Positions 33,774-42,784 of a stretch of DNA of 64,000 nucleotides are shown piece after piece. This DNA is from Limnobacter parvus. Its GTDB lineage: Bacteria; Pseudomonadota; Gammaproteobacteria; Burkholderiales; Burkholderiaceae_B. Under the pieces are notes generated by a model that saw only the letters and a program-made list of their open reading frames with translations, searched no databases and was not told the DNA's origin. Within the stretch, counting starts at the first letter, position 1. The number at the start of each line of letters is the position of its first letter. Location of the stretch: the NCBI RefSeq assembly GCF_024623725.1, contig NZ_JANKHG010000014.1, positions 328,243-392,242 of the forward strand. The letters run 5' to 3'. Both the position numbers and the translations under genes were made by a program.

Positions 33774-34862
33774 ATGAAGCTTTCAGATTTTGACTTTGTT
33801 CTTCCTGAACACCTTATCGCACAGCACCCCCCCACAAATCGTGGCGAATCTCGCTTGCTTGCTTGCGCCCAAGGAAGATCCCTTGAAGACCAGCATTTCA
33901 AGCATGTACTGAACTTGCTACAACCCAACGATGTGCTGGTAGTGAATGACACCAAAGTACTCAAGGCCCGCCTTCAAGGCCAAAAAGTCAGTGGCGGTAA
34001 AATCGAGGTGATGCTTGAACGCATCCTCGACGACAAACGCTTCACTGCAATGATTCGCGCAAGCAAATCCCCCAAACCCGCCACCGACGTAATCTTGGCG
34101 GGTGTGGCCACGGCCCGCGTGCTTGCCAAGCACGACATGATGTATGAACTGGAATTGCTGGAAAGCAGCCTGAACCTGCCCGACTTGCTTGAAACCCACG
34201 GTGCCCTGCCCCTGCCGCCCTACATTGAGCATGATGCCAACGCGCAAGACGATGAACGATACCAAACGGTTTTTGCGCGCGAGCCAGGCGCAGTGGCGGC
34301 ACCCACTGCCGGCTTGCACTTTACGGATGAATTGTTGCAGCAGGTGAAGGCGCAAGGCGTGAATGTTTTGCACCTGACCCTGCACGTGGGGGCAGGCACC
34401 TTTCTGCCCGTAAAAACAGACAATGTTGAAGAACATGTCATGCACAGCGAACGTTATTCGATTTCAGGTGCACTGGTTCAAGCACTGTTGCAGGCCAAAC
34501 AAACAGGCGGGCGAATCGTGGCTGTGGGTACTACTTCCTTGCGTGCTTTGGAAGCCTGGGCCACCGAAACCGGCTGCGATTTCAATTCTGCTGAAGGGCT
34601 GGAAAATGCCTCTACCTTTGCCAAGCTTGGCCACGCCGGTGACACACAAATTTTCATCAAGCCTGGCTATTCGTTCAAAGTGGTCGACTGCTTGATTACC
34701 AACTTTCACCTGCCCAAAAGCACGTTGCTCATGTTGGTGTCGGCTTTTGCGGGCAAGTCGACCATTTTCAGTGCTTATGAACATGCGATTGCGCAACAAT
34801 ACAGATTCTTCAGTTATGGGGATGCCATGTGGCTTGAAAGGGCAGGCATCACTGGGGTTTAA
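33774..34862 (+). CDS. queA: tRNA preQ1(34) S-adenosylmethionine ribosyltransferase-isomerase
   Basis: Transfers and isomerises the ribosyl group of SAM onto preQ1 in tRNA to form epoxyqueuosine. Characteristic blocks are FDFVLPEHLIAQHP at the start, NDTKVLKARL, PLPPYI, ERYQTVFAREPGAVAAPTAGLHFT, and TLHVGAGTF. 362 aa from the ATG at 33774; eight upstream in-frame residues are rejected. In many proteobacteria queA is followed by tgt-yajC-secD-secF; here yajC-secDF lies 26 kb away and tgt is not in the window. Its 3' end overlaps the convergent cytochrome c gene by 14 bp. Confidence 0.96.
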   Translation: MKLSDFDFVLPEHLIAQHPPTNRGESRLLACAQGRSLEDQHFKHVLNLLQPNDVLVVNDTKVLKARLQGQKVSGGKIEVMLERILDDKRFTAMIRASKSPKPATDVILAGVATARVLAKHDMMYELELLESSLNLPDLLETHGALPLPPYIEHDANAQDDERYQTVFAREPGAVAAPTAGLHFTDELLQQVKAQGVNVLHLTLHVGAGTFLPVKTDNVEEHVMHSERYSISGALVQALLQAKQTGGRIVAVGTTSLRALEAWATETGCDFNSAEGLENASTFAKLGHAGDTQIFIKPGYSFKVVDCLITNFHLPKSTLLMLVSAFAGKSTIFSAYEHAIAQQYRFFSYGDAMWLERAGITGV

Positions 34863-35244
34863 CCAAGGTACCCAAGTACTGAACCAAATCCGAGATCTGC
34901 TCGTCAGTCAGCTCCTGTTCCCAAGGCGGCATGAACTTTGAGCGGCCCAATGCTTCTCCGCCCCGGCGAATAATCATCTCTTTGTACACGCTTGGATATG
35001 GACTGCGCATTAAATTCGCAGGCTTTGGATCGTATTGTTTTGCTGCACGCCCTTGCCCATCGGCCTCCACGCCATGGCACAACACACAATACCGCTTGTA
35101 CACATTTTCTCCACGGATCAATGCAGCTTCCATGGTCGATTTTGGCGGAAAACCGACCTGAGCATCTTGCACATCTTTGGCCACGGCGAGACATGGCAAG
35201 GTGGCCAGAACCATCAATTGAAACCACACAAGAAATGATTTCAT
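34849..35244 (-). CDS. Exported class I cytochrome c
   Basis: 131 aa. A signal peptide covers about residues 1-22 (MKSFLVWFQLMVLATLPCLAVA). The haem motif is CVLCH followed by GVEADGQGRAAKQYDP, and the axial Met is in SKFMPPWEQELTDEQISDLVQYL, a typical cytochrome c C-terminal block. It acts as a periplasmic electron carrier. The ATG overlaps the cupredoxin stop (ATGA, 35241-35244). Last gene of the peroxidase-chemoreceptor-cupredoxin-cytochrome unit; it may pass electrons to the peroxidase. Confidence 0.9.
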   Translation of the reverse strand: MKSFLVWFQLMVLATLPCLAVAKDVQDAQVGFPPKSTMEAALIRGENVYKRYCVLCHGVEADGQGRAAKQYDPKPANLMRSPYPSVYKEMIIRRGGEALGRSKFMPPWEQELTDEQISDLVQYLGTLVKPQ

Positions 35245-35561
35245 TTCACGTTAACCTCCATCCGCATATCCGGATGAATTGCGCACTCAACTTCAACCAT
35301 GCCCGCTTTGTCGAAAGTAACTTTTCGCGCCTGCCCTTTGGGATAAGAACCTAGGTCAAAAGTTTTTGTGTCTGACAATGAAAATACATTGTGATTCACA
35401 TCATCCGAATTCTTGAATGACACCGAATCACCAACGGTCACATTCAGTTGCTTGACAACAAACTTCTTGTTTTTTTGCTCCACAACGTGTTCTGTGGCAT
35501 GTGCCTGAACGTGGGCGAACTGAACCACAAAAAAAGCAATGCCCAATGAAAAACGATTCAT
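35241..35561 (-). CDS. Periplasmic cupredoxin (blue copper protein)
   Basis: 106 aa from the ATG at 35561 with an AAGGAG ribosome-binding site 7 bp upstream. Signal peptide about residues 1-22 (ending VQAHA). Plastocyanin-like domain: His in VNHNVFSL, then Cys, His and Met in VECAIHPDMRMEV, together the four type 1 copper ligands. It should be a one-electron carrier in the periplasm, possibly for the cytochrome c peroxidase of the same operon. It starts 34 bp after the end of the interrupted chemoreceptor gene and is translationally coupled to the cytochrome c gene. Confidence 0.9.
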   Translation of the reverse strand: MNRFSLGIAFFVVQFAHVQAHATEHVVEQKNKKFVVKQLNVTVGDSVSFKNSDDVNHNVFSLSDTKTFDLGSYPKGQARKVTFDKAGMVEVECAIHPDMRMEVNVK

Positions 35562-35595
35562 TCTTATTCTCCTTAAAAATTTGACGAGATGCGAC

Positions 35596-37206
35596 TTAGG
35601 TCGCACTCAATTCGTATCCCGACACAGACTGTTTAAGAACTCCCAGCGTGTTGGTGGTGTTCAAACTAACCGCCTGCAAGGCGTTTTTCAGATCAGCCGT
35701 CTGGTTCAGTAAAGACTGCATGCTGTGCATGCTTTTCTGGGTTGACTCGACTTGCCCTAACCACAGCATCGTTTGGCCCACCGTGTTCTCAACCTGAGCG
35801 GCCACTTCCGAATTACTGACCAGAATTTTCTTGCTGTTCTCGCTGATCTGCACTGCCGAATCATTGAAGCCAGCCATGGATTGTTGAACAAGGCCAAGTG
35901 ACTCCATGGTTCCTGACATACCCTACGCAATCTCGGTAATCAAGGCATTGATTTCATGGGTGGCCTGGTGACTGCTCTCTGCCAATCGACGAACTTCGTC
36001 AGCGACCACAGCAAACCCCCGGCCATGTTCACCAGCACGCGCAGCCTCGATAGCAGCATTTAATGCCAACAGGTTGGTTTGTGCAGACACCTTGGCAATT
36101 TGCTCACTGAATTCGGCAACTTTCCAGATTGATTTCTGCAAAAGCGATGCACGATCTGTGCAGTGAATCATTTCCTGGGAAAGCGCATGCGCTTGGTCGG
36201 AAACTGCCACAATTAGTGATTCCGAGGCCCGAACCTGTGCCAGGCTTTGCTGCACCTGACCTGCAGTGCACTTCAGCGAAGTGGCAGTGCCCGCAGAAGC
36301 TTCTCCCAACTCGCCAAATACCTGGTCCAACGCGCCGGCATTCTCAAGCAGTTGATTGGTATTGCTCTCGATGGTCCCCGACACTTCCGATACACTCAGT
36401 ATTGAGAGCTCGAGCCGCTTGCACTCCTTTGACACCGCATCGATTGTATCGGTCAACGTGCTGACCGCCTTCTCAAGGCTTTGGCCCATCTCAGCAAGTT
36501 CGTCTTTGCCCAACCCACGAATTTTTTGCTGCCGCAAGTCACCTTTGGCCAATTGGAACAACCATTGCTGCACCGACTTGAGGCGTCCCACAATTGAACG
36601 CGCCATCCACACTGACGCCGCGAACTGCGCCATCAACACAATCACAAGACTGGCCATGGCCAACATCATCGCAACAAGCAACTCATTTTTCACATGGTTG
36701 GACTGATCAATGCCAGCTTGCCGTACCTCATTTTCATACTGTCTGGCCAAGTCAGCCATGACCTGAATTTCGGGTTTGATTTGCTGATAACCCTGAAAGG
36801 CTTCCTCGGCCCGCCCTCTGCGAGACATCACCACCACTTGCATGCGCAACGGCTTTAGCAGTTCATGTTGTGCGGTCAATTCCGCCAAAATGTCGGCGCC
36901 AAAAGAAAAGGTAGCGGCATTCTGAAAAATTTCTTCAAGCTGTGAGGTGATTCGTACCGTGTCGATTGCTGCTGCACGCACCTCATCGGCCTTGTTGGAA
37001 TACACCACTTTGATCAAAGCCTGCTCAACCTCCGCCAAAGTTAAATTGGTGGTTGCGGCCAGCGACTGTTGCACCGTTCCGTCTTGATAACCCTTGTCCA
37101 AGCGTTCAATCAAAGTGTGGGCGTACAACCCAGCCACCACGCAAATTGCCATCAAGATGACAAAATTGCAGCCAGCTTGCAGCACCAATCGCTTGAAAAT
37201 TCCCAT
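35596..37206 (-). pseudogene. Methyl-accepting chemotaxis protein interrupted by an amber codon
   Basis: From the ATG at 37206 ([12 protein letters not shown]) the gene reads TM1 (about 11-31), a periplasmic four-helix sensor region, TM2 (about 180-202), HAMP, and the signalling domain with hairpin tip [40 protein letters not shown]. After 427 residues, at [13 protein letters not shown], a TAG stands at 35923-35925, and the same frame then continues for 107 residues (GMSGTMESLGLVQQS to a stop at 35596) with the expected returning helix. A CAG to TAG change would explain it. The short product would lack half the coiled coil and the second methylation helix, so it should be non-functional unless suppressed. 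The distal ATG at 35919 could allow reinitiation. Confidence 0.8.
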
Positions 37207-37237
37207 TGTTCTTCTCGCTTCAGGTAGTCGCTCTGCC

Positions 37238-38278
37238 TTAGGGCAAACTCGGCACATCGAATGACTTCGGAGCGGACGAAAGACTGTACATAAACTCCAC
37301 AAGGTCCTTTTTTTCCAGTTCCGTTAAATCCAAAGCAAACATGTTGGGCGACAAATTGGTGCGAATCTCTCCACCTTTGGTGTAATGGTCGATCACTTCA
37401 CTCAAGGTGCCAGACGAACCATCATGAAAATAAGGCGCTGTATTGGCCACATCACGCAAGGGTGGTGTTTTGAATGCACCTTTGTTCACTTTGACTTTTC
37501 GAATCAGGTAACGCCCCACGTCGGCTTTTTCGGTTGCAAGCTGGGACAGCCCGATGTTGTGGAAACCATCGTCAGTGAAGTTGGTGGCTGAATGGCATTT
37601 CGAACACATGGCCTTGCCTTTAAACAACTGAAAGCCGCGCCATTCGGACCAACTTAGCGCGGCTGTATCGCCTGCAAGCCAGCGGTCAAATCTTGAGTCG
37701 TTGACCACTACAGTGCGTTGAAAGTTGGCTAGGGCCTTGGCCATTGCAGACGTGCTAACGCCTTCCGCTGGGAAAGCCTGCTTGAACATGGTCTGATACT
37801 TCGCATTTGAACTCAGAAAACCGAGAACCTGTTCGAAGTCCGTGTTCATTTCGTCTTCCGATTCCATGGGTCCCAGGGCCTGCGATTCAAGGCTTGGGTG
37901 GCGTACATCCCACATCAGGATTTTGCTATACGCCACATTGGTAATGGTCGGCGTGGCCCTTGGCAACAATTTGCCGTGGTCTCCACGCGCTGTTTTCAAG
38001 CCATCAGACCAACCCAGCGACGGATTGTGGCAAGAAGCGCACGACATATTGCCATTGCGCGACAAGCGCGGATCGAAAAACAGTGTTTTGCCCAGAGACA
38101 CGCTGTTTTTGGTTAAGGGATTGTCAGGTGAAGCAGGCAGCGTGGGCAATATCCATTCTTTGTCGGCCACCGTCGCTTGCGGCACAGGACTTTACTGCGC
38201 CAAGGCCAACAAAGAGGAGACAGAAAACAAATACAATGAATAGCGGATCAGCAGCTTGGCGGCCTGTGCAATAGTCAT
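37238..38278 (-). pseudogene. Di-haem cytochrome c peroxidase with a stop codon after its signal peptide
   Basis: MauG/CcpA-type periplasmic peroxidase that reduces H2O2 with electrons from cytochrome c or cupredoxin. Haem motifs are CASCH and CSKCH; PPLRDVANTAPYFHDGS and GRLEVIDHY-like SEVIDHYTKGG are family blocks. An ATG at 38278 opens a good signal peptide (MTIAQAAKLLIRYSL to ALAQ), but an in-frame TAA at 38192-38194 follows immediately, then SPVPQATVADKEW and the full enzyme. Translation from the internal GTG at 38185 would give a protein without export signal, unable to receive haem. A CAA to TAA change is the simplest cause. First gene of a four-gene redox unit. Confidence 0.8.
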
Positions 38279-38411
38279 TCCTAATTCTCTCAATGAACGA
38301 TTTCAATGTATTTATTGTCGGCTGGTGAAGCAGAATGCTCATCCCCCAAATTACCCGGTAGATGGGTTACCCCAAGCCGCAGCAACTTTCGACCACATTA
38401 ACTAGTCACTT

Positions 38412-39296
38412 ATGAAACCCATGACGGAAACGACTTTCCCGGTTATAACTCCCGATGGCGCCGCAATTCACATGACGCGCTGGCATCACATCGCCGGTAA
38501 GCCGCACCTGCACTGGGCCCATGCCACTGGCTTCAATGCGCTTGCTTACGAACCTTTACTGCGGGAGCTGATACCTCACTTCAATGTGCACTCTTGGGAC
38601 ATGCGCGGGCATGGGGAAAGCAGATCAGCCGGAAATCCAAAAACCTTTGGTGGCTGGAACACTTATTACGATGATTTGGTCGCAGTACTCGACCAATCTC
38701 CCGAGCCAATGTGGCTGGCCGGTCATTCAATTGGTGCCACCGCCAGCCTGGCGGCAGCATCAAGACGCCCTGATAAAGTGAAGGGCTTGATTTTGATTGA
38801 GCCGGTTTTACTGGACGCCCAACAAGGCTGGGCCTTGCGCCTGGCCAACTGGTTCGGATTTGCAGACCGCATTGCCATGGCGGCAGCAGCTGCACGCCGC
38901 AGGGCCAGCTTTGCTTCACGTGAAGAAGCATTTCGGAATTACCGCAGCAAGAATGCATTCAGCACGTGGAGTGATGAATGGCTAAACGCTTATGTAGAGC
39001 ATGGTTTTGTTGCCAACGATAAAAACGAAGTTGAATTGGCCTGCTCGCCCAGTTGGGAATCGCTGACCTTTCAACACACCGAACCGAATGCTGCACGCTG
39101 GATTCGCGACCCAGAATGCCCGATTCATATTTTGGCGGCCTCGAAAGGCTCCACTTTTCCGTTTACTGCGCACGCTGGGATACGCAAACGATTACCCAAT
39201 TCACACATTGAAGTGATTGCTGATGCCACTCACTTTTTGCCGATGGAACACACGGAGTTGGTGGTGCAGCGGATTCGAGAAGTGGCGGGAGTTTAA
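38412..39296 (+). CDS. Alpha/beta hydrolase
   Basis: 294-aa alpha/beta fold hydrolase. It has HWAHATGFNALAYEPLL (oxyanion region), WDMRGHGESR, the nucleophile motif GHSIGA with its Ser near residue 105, an Asp in HILAASKGSTFPF and surroundings, and a C-terminal His in DATHFLPMEH. The cap region (150-200) is helical and Arg/Ala-rich. Substrate is unknown. No signal peptide. It is divergent from the interrupted peroxidase gene and has no operon partner. ATGs at 38412 and 38421 are both possible. Confidence 0.82.
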   Translation: MKPMTETTFPVITPDGAAIHMTRWHHIAGKPHLHWAHATGFNALAYEPLLRELIPHFNVHSWDMRGHGESRSAGNPKTFGGWNTYYDDLVAVLDQSPEPMWLAGHSIGATASLAAASRRPDKVKGLILIEPVLLDAQQGWALRLANWFGFADRIAMAAAAARRRASFASREEAFRNYRSKNAFSTWSDEWLNAYVEHGFVANDKNEVELACSPSWESLTFQHTEPNAARWIRDPECPIHILAASKGSTFPFTAHAGIRKRLPNSHIEVIADATHFLPMEHTELVVQRIREVAGV

Positions 39297-39646
39297 GACA
39301 GCTGGTAGCTGAATCGGTAGTGCAATTAAGTGCGCGTAAGGCTGCTTTCGAAGGCTATTCACCCTGCCTCGTCTCCGCATTTTTTCCGGCTGCATGGCTC
39401 TTGCTTGGGGAGTGCGAAGCGCAATGGCGTCTTCGCATCGCTTGCTTCGCAAGCGCCCGCATGACCTTGTAAAGCCTTTCATGCCATTTGCTGGTTTGCG
39501 ATTCAAGGAAATTTGCCAGCGGCTTGAAAAGGCCAGAAGGCTGAGTAATACGCAATGCGTTCGCCTTCCAGAGCGATGGTGCTAAATGAAAAAAGCCCCG
39601 TGATTGCTCACGAGGCCTTTCAATCCAAAGTAATTGCGATCCGAAT
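39297..39646. other. 350-bp non-coding gap with nested palindromes
   Basis: No credible gene lies between the hydrolase and pntB. TGCGAAG (39413-39419) pairs with CTTCGCA (39431-39437), and right beside it CGCTTGC-TTC-GCAAGCG (39439-39455) is a perfect 7-bp hairpin. The pntB terminator is at 39595-39616. A small RNA or transcript-end structure is possible; nothing more can be said. Confidence 0.4.
39595..39616 (-). terminator. Rho-independent terminator of the pnt operon
   Basis: GCCCCGTGA and TCACGAGGC form a 9-bp stem with one mismatch around TTGC; on the minus strand it is followed by TTTTTTCAT. It lies 31 bp beyond the pntB stop. Confidence 0.8.
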
Positions 39647-41092
39647 TTACTCGACCGCTTTCACCATGTCTTCAATCACTTTCTTGGCGTCGCCAAACAC
39701 CATCATGGTTTTGTCCATGTAGAACAGCTCGTTGTCCAAACCAGCGTAACCGGCGTTCATTGAACGCTTGTTCACGATAATGGTTTTGGCTTTGTAGGCT
39801 TCCAGAATTGGCATGCCGGCAATCGGGCTCTTGGGGTCTTTCGCAGCTGGGTTCACCACGTCGTTCGCGCCCAGAACCAACACCACGTCGGTTTGCGCGA
39901 ATTCGCTGTTGATGTCTTCCATTTCGAAAACCTGGTCGTAAGGCACTTCAGCTTCAGCCAGCAACACGTTCATGTGACCAGGCATGCGGCCTGCCACTGG
40001 GTGAATCGCATACTTCACCGTCACGCCCATGTGGGTCAGCTTTTCACTGAGTTCTTTCAAAGCATGCTGGGCTCGGGCCACCGCCAAACCATAGCCGGGA
40101 ACAATCACCACGGTTTCGGCGTTGGTCAGCAAGAATGCCACGTCGTCAGATGAACCACTTTTCACAGTGCGCTGTTGACCATCGCCAGCAGCGGCCGCGT
40201 CGGCTTCGCCACCGAATCCACCCAGAATCACATTGAAGAACGAGCGATTCATGGCTTTACACATGATGTACGAAAGAATCGCACCGGAAGAACCCACCAG
40301 CGAACCCGCCACAATCAACATGCTGTTGTTCAGCGAAAAACCGATACCCGCCGCTGCCCAACCGGAATAGCTGTTCAGCATGGACACCACCACAGGCATA
40401 TCAGCACCGCCGATTGGAATAATCAGCGTAACGCCCAGAATGAAGGCCGCAATGGTCATAATGATGAAAGGAGTCCAGTCTTGCGTGATCGCAAACCAGA
40501 TACCGCAACCAATCATCACAATTCCAAGAATTGCGTTCAGCTGGTGCTGACCCGTGAAGCGCACGGGCGCGCCCTGAAACAGGCGGAACTTGTACTTGCC
40601 ACTCAGCTTACCGAAAGCAATCACGGAACCTGAGAAAGTAATTGCGCCCACAAACGTACCGATAAACAACTCAATTTTGTTGCCCAGCGGAATGTCGAAG
40701 CTACCTTTGGCCGTGATGCCAAAGGCATCGGGCTCTGCAACCGCAGCAATCGCAATCGCCACCGCTGCCAAACCAATCATGCTGTGCATGAAGGCCACCA
40801 GTTCTGGCATTTTGGTCATTTCGACGCGCTTGGCCATCATGGTGCCCAAACCGCCACCCACCACCAGACCAGCCAAAACCCAGCCCATGCCAGTGACTGC
40901 AGACTGACCCGCAATTTCAGCAAGCTTGAAGATCAAACCAATGGTTGTGACAATCGCGATTGCCATGCCCACCATGCCGAAGGTGTTACCCAGGCGCGAG
41001 GTGGTGGGGTGTGAAAGGCCCTTCAAGGCCTGAATAAAACAGATTGACGCCACCAGGTACAACAGCGTCACTGCGTTGAAACTCAATTCCAT
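39647..41092 (-). CDS. pntB: NAD(P) transhydrogenase subunit beta
   Basis: 481-aa beta subunit of the proton-translocating transhydrogenase that makes NADPH from NADH using the proton gradient. About nine membrane helices fill residues 1-260, with GGADMPVVVSMLNSYSGWAAAGIGF in the membrane part. The NADP(H)-binding domain III covers about 300-481, with VPGYGLAVARAQHALKEL, HPVAGRMPGHMNVLLAEA and VLVLGANDVVNPAAKDP. Last gene of pntAA-pntAB-pntB, with a terminator behind it. Confidence 0.96.
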   Translation of the reverse strand: MELSFNAVTLLYLVASICFIQALKGLSHPTTSRLGNTFGMVGMAIAIVTTIGLIFKLAEIAGQSAVTGMGWVLAGLVVGGGLGTMMAKRVEMTKMPELVAFMHSMIGLAAVAIAIAAVAEPDAFGITAKGSFDIPLGNKIELFIGTFVGAITFSGSVIAFGKLSGKYKFRLFQGAPVRFTGQHQLNAILGIVMIGCGIWFAITQDWTPFIIMTIAAFILGVTLIIPIGGADMPVVVSMLNSYSGWAAAGIGFSLNNSMLIVAGSLVGSSGAILSYIMCKAMNRSFFNVILGGFGGEADAAAAGDGQQRTVKSGSSDDVAFLLTNAETVVIVPGYGLAVARAQHALKELSEKLTHMGVTVKYAIHPVAGRMPGHMNVLLAEAEVPYDQVFEMEDINSEFAQTDVVLVLGANDVVNPAAKDPKSPIAGMPILEAYKAKTIIVNKRSMNAGYAGLDNELFYMDKTMMVFGDAKKVIEDMVKAVE

Positions 41093-41116
41093 AAATTTCT
41101 CCAGATCGCTGTTGGT

Positions 41117-41410
41117 TTATTTGTTCTTTTTCTTGAACATTTCAAGCATGCGACGGGTGACCAAAAAACCACCAAACACATTCACAGCAGCCAGCGCCAC
41201 GGCCAGCACACCCATGAATTTGCCCAGCGGGGTTACAGTCAATGCAGCTGCCAGCATGGCACCCACAATCACGATTGCAGAAATCGCGTTGGTCACCGCC
41301 ATCAAAGGAGTGTGCAGCGCGGGGGTTACGTTCCAAACCACGTGGTAACCCACGTAAATGGCCAGTACAAAAATAATCAGGTTGACCACGGTGGGGCTGA
41401 TTGCGTCCAT
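41117..41410 (-). CDS. pntAB: NAD(P) transhydrogenase subunit alpha part 2
   Basis: 97-aa membrane segment of the split alpha subunit. Three to four helices, with [43 protein letters not shown] in the family pattern, and a basic C-terminus [10 protein letters not shown]. Start at the ATG at 41410, with an AAGGAGCC ribosome-binding site; 14 upstream in-frame residues to 41452 overlap pntAA and are rejected. It works together with the adjacent PntAA and PntB subunits. Confidence 0.94.
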   Translation of the reverse strand: MDAISPTVVNLIIFVLAIYVGYHVVWNVTPALHTPLMAVTNAISAIVIVGAMLAAALTVTPLGKFMGVLAVALAAVNVFGGFLVTRRMLEMFKKKNK

Positions 41411-41423
41411 GTTGGCTCCTTCC

Positions 41424-42551
41424 TTAAGCGTTTTTGCGTTTGAGTTCGCCACCGGTGCACATCAGGCACGCGGCAACAATGTCGTCTTCCATGTCGATCT
41501 TGAAAGCGCCTTCGGCATCGAACACCAGCTTCAAGAAATCGATCACGTTGCGGGCATACAGTGCAGAAGCATCTGCGGCCACCATGGCAGCCAGGTTTGC
41601 ATAACCCACAATTTTTACGCCATTCACGTCGACAATCTCGTTCAGTTTAGACAAGGGGCAATTGCCGCCCTGCTCCACCGCCAGGTCGATTACAACTGAA
41701 CCGGGCTTCATGGCGCGCACTGTTTCTTCGTGCAACAGGGTTGGTGCTTTGCGGCCAGGGATCAGCGCCGTGGTAATCACGATGTCGCTTTTCAGGGCTT
41801 TCTCGTGCACCGCCACTGCTTGGCGCTTCATCCAGCTTTCCGGCATGGGGCGGGCATAGCCACCCACGCCTTTGGCGATTTCACGTTCTTCATCAGATTC
41901 AAAAGGCACGTCAACAAATTTCGCACCCAGCGACTCAACCTGTTCCTTGGTTGCAGGGCGAACGTCAGATGCTTCGATTACTGCACCCAAACGCTTTGCA
42001 GTTGCGATGGCCTGCAATCCGGCAACACCGACACCTAGAATCAGAACACGTGCTGCTTTCACGGTACCGGCAGCCGTCATCAACATGGGCATGAAGCGCT
42101 GGTACACATTGGCTGCAATCATGACCGCTTTGTAACCGGCGATGTTGGCTTGTGAAGAAAGCACGTCCATACTTTGGGCACGGGTTGTGCGGGGCGCAGC
42201 TTCCAGTGCAAAGGCGGTCAGGCCCGCTTTGTTCATGGATTCAAGCGCTGCGCTGTCGAACGGATTCAACATGCCCACAACAACCTGGCCGGAACGATAG
42301 GCTGACAACTCGTTTTCCGCAGGCGCACGCACCTTCAGAATCATGTCGCAATTGCTGATGACGTCCATTGCACGATCAACAATTTTGGCGCCCACTTCTT
42401 CATAGGCTTTGTCGGTAATTGAACTGGAAAGTCCAGCACCGGCTTGCACGAACACATCGTGTTTTTGGGAAATGAGCTTCTTCACCGTTTCAGGTGTGGC
42501 GGCTACACGCGTTTCTCCGGACCTTGTCTCGGCCGGGATTCCGATTTTCAT
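41424..42551 (-). CDS. pntAA: NAD(P) transhydrogenase subunit alpha part 1
   Basis: 375-aa NAD(H)-binding domain I of transhydrogenase, related to alanine dehydrogenase. [23 protein letters not shown] opens the protein. The Rossmann loop is [21 protein letters not shown], followed by [16 protein letters not shown], and [14 protein letters not shown] is conserved. Its start lies 233 bp from the end of btuF; the gap holds candidate promoter and operator sequences. Confidence 0.95.
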   Translation of the reverse strand: MKIGIPAETRSGETRVAATPETVKKLISQKHDVFVQAGAGLSSSITDKAYEEVGAKIVDRAMDVISNCDMILKVRAPAENELSAYRSGQVVVGMLNPFDSAALESMNKAGLTAFALEAAPRTTRAQSMDVLSSQANIAGYKAVMIAANVYQRFMPMLMTAAGTVKAARVLILGVGVAGLQAIATAKRLGAVIEASDVRPATKEQVESLGAKFVDVPFESDEEREIAKGVGGYARPMPESWMKRQAVAVHEKALKSDIVITTALIPGRKAPTLLHEETVRAMKPGSVVIDLAVEQGGNCPLSKLNEIVDVNGVKIVGYANLAAMVAADASALYARNVIDFLKLVFDAEGAFKIDMEDDIVAACLMCTGGELKRKNA

Positions 42552-42670
42552 GGAACTTCTCCTTGTGGGAAAGCGCTTTTATGTGATGTTTAAGAACTGC
42601 GAATACACTGATGGTGCGGACTATAGCACGGTAGTATCACTCAATCTAAGGGAATACCACAACCCGGTAA

Positions 42671-42690
42671 TTGACAATTTACCATGTCAA
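42671..42690. promoter_or_regulatory. Palindrome upstream of the pnt operon
   Basis: TTGACA (42671-42676) and TGTCAA (42685-42690) form a 20-bp inverted repeat 120 bp before the pntAA start, in the only non-coding space available for its promoter. It could be an operator. No regulator is assigned. A TATAGT box on the minus strand near 42628 is a candidate -10. Confidence 0.35.
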
Positions 42691-42784
42691 ATAATAATTT
42701 GGCCGGACTGCGCCTTGAAACAACTTTCATCGAAACACTAAATTTCTACAGTGAGAAGGCACCACCCCACTTCTGGCAATAAAA

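Noticed and set aside
35596-35919. Separate 107-residue gene after the chemoreceptor
   Set aside because: It is in frame with the receptor, lies directly beyond the TAG, and encodes the missing half of its coiled coil, so it is a fragment and not an independent gene.
35923-35925. Pyrrolysine or other recoding at the TAG
   Set aside because: No pyl genes or recoding element are seen, the codon is not in a known recoded family, and the next gene has a TAA of similar kind, which favours mutation.
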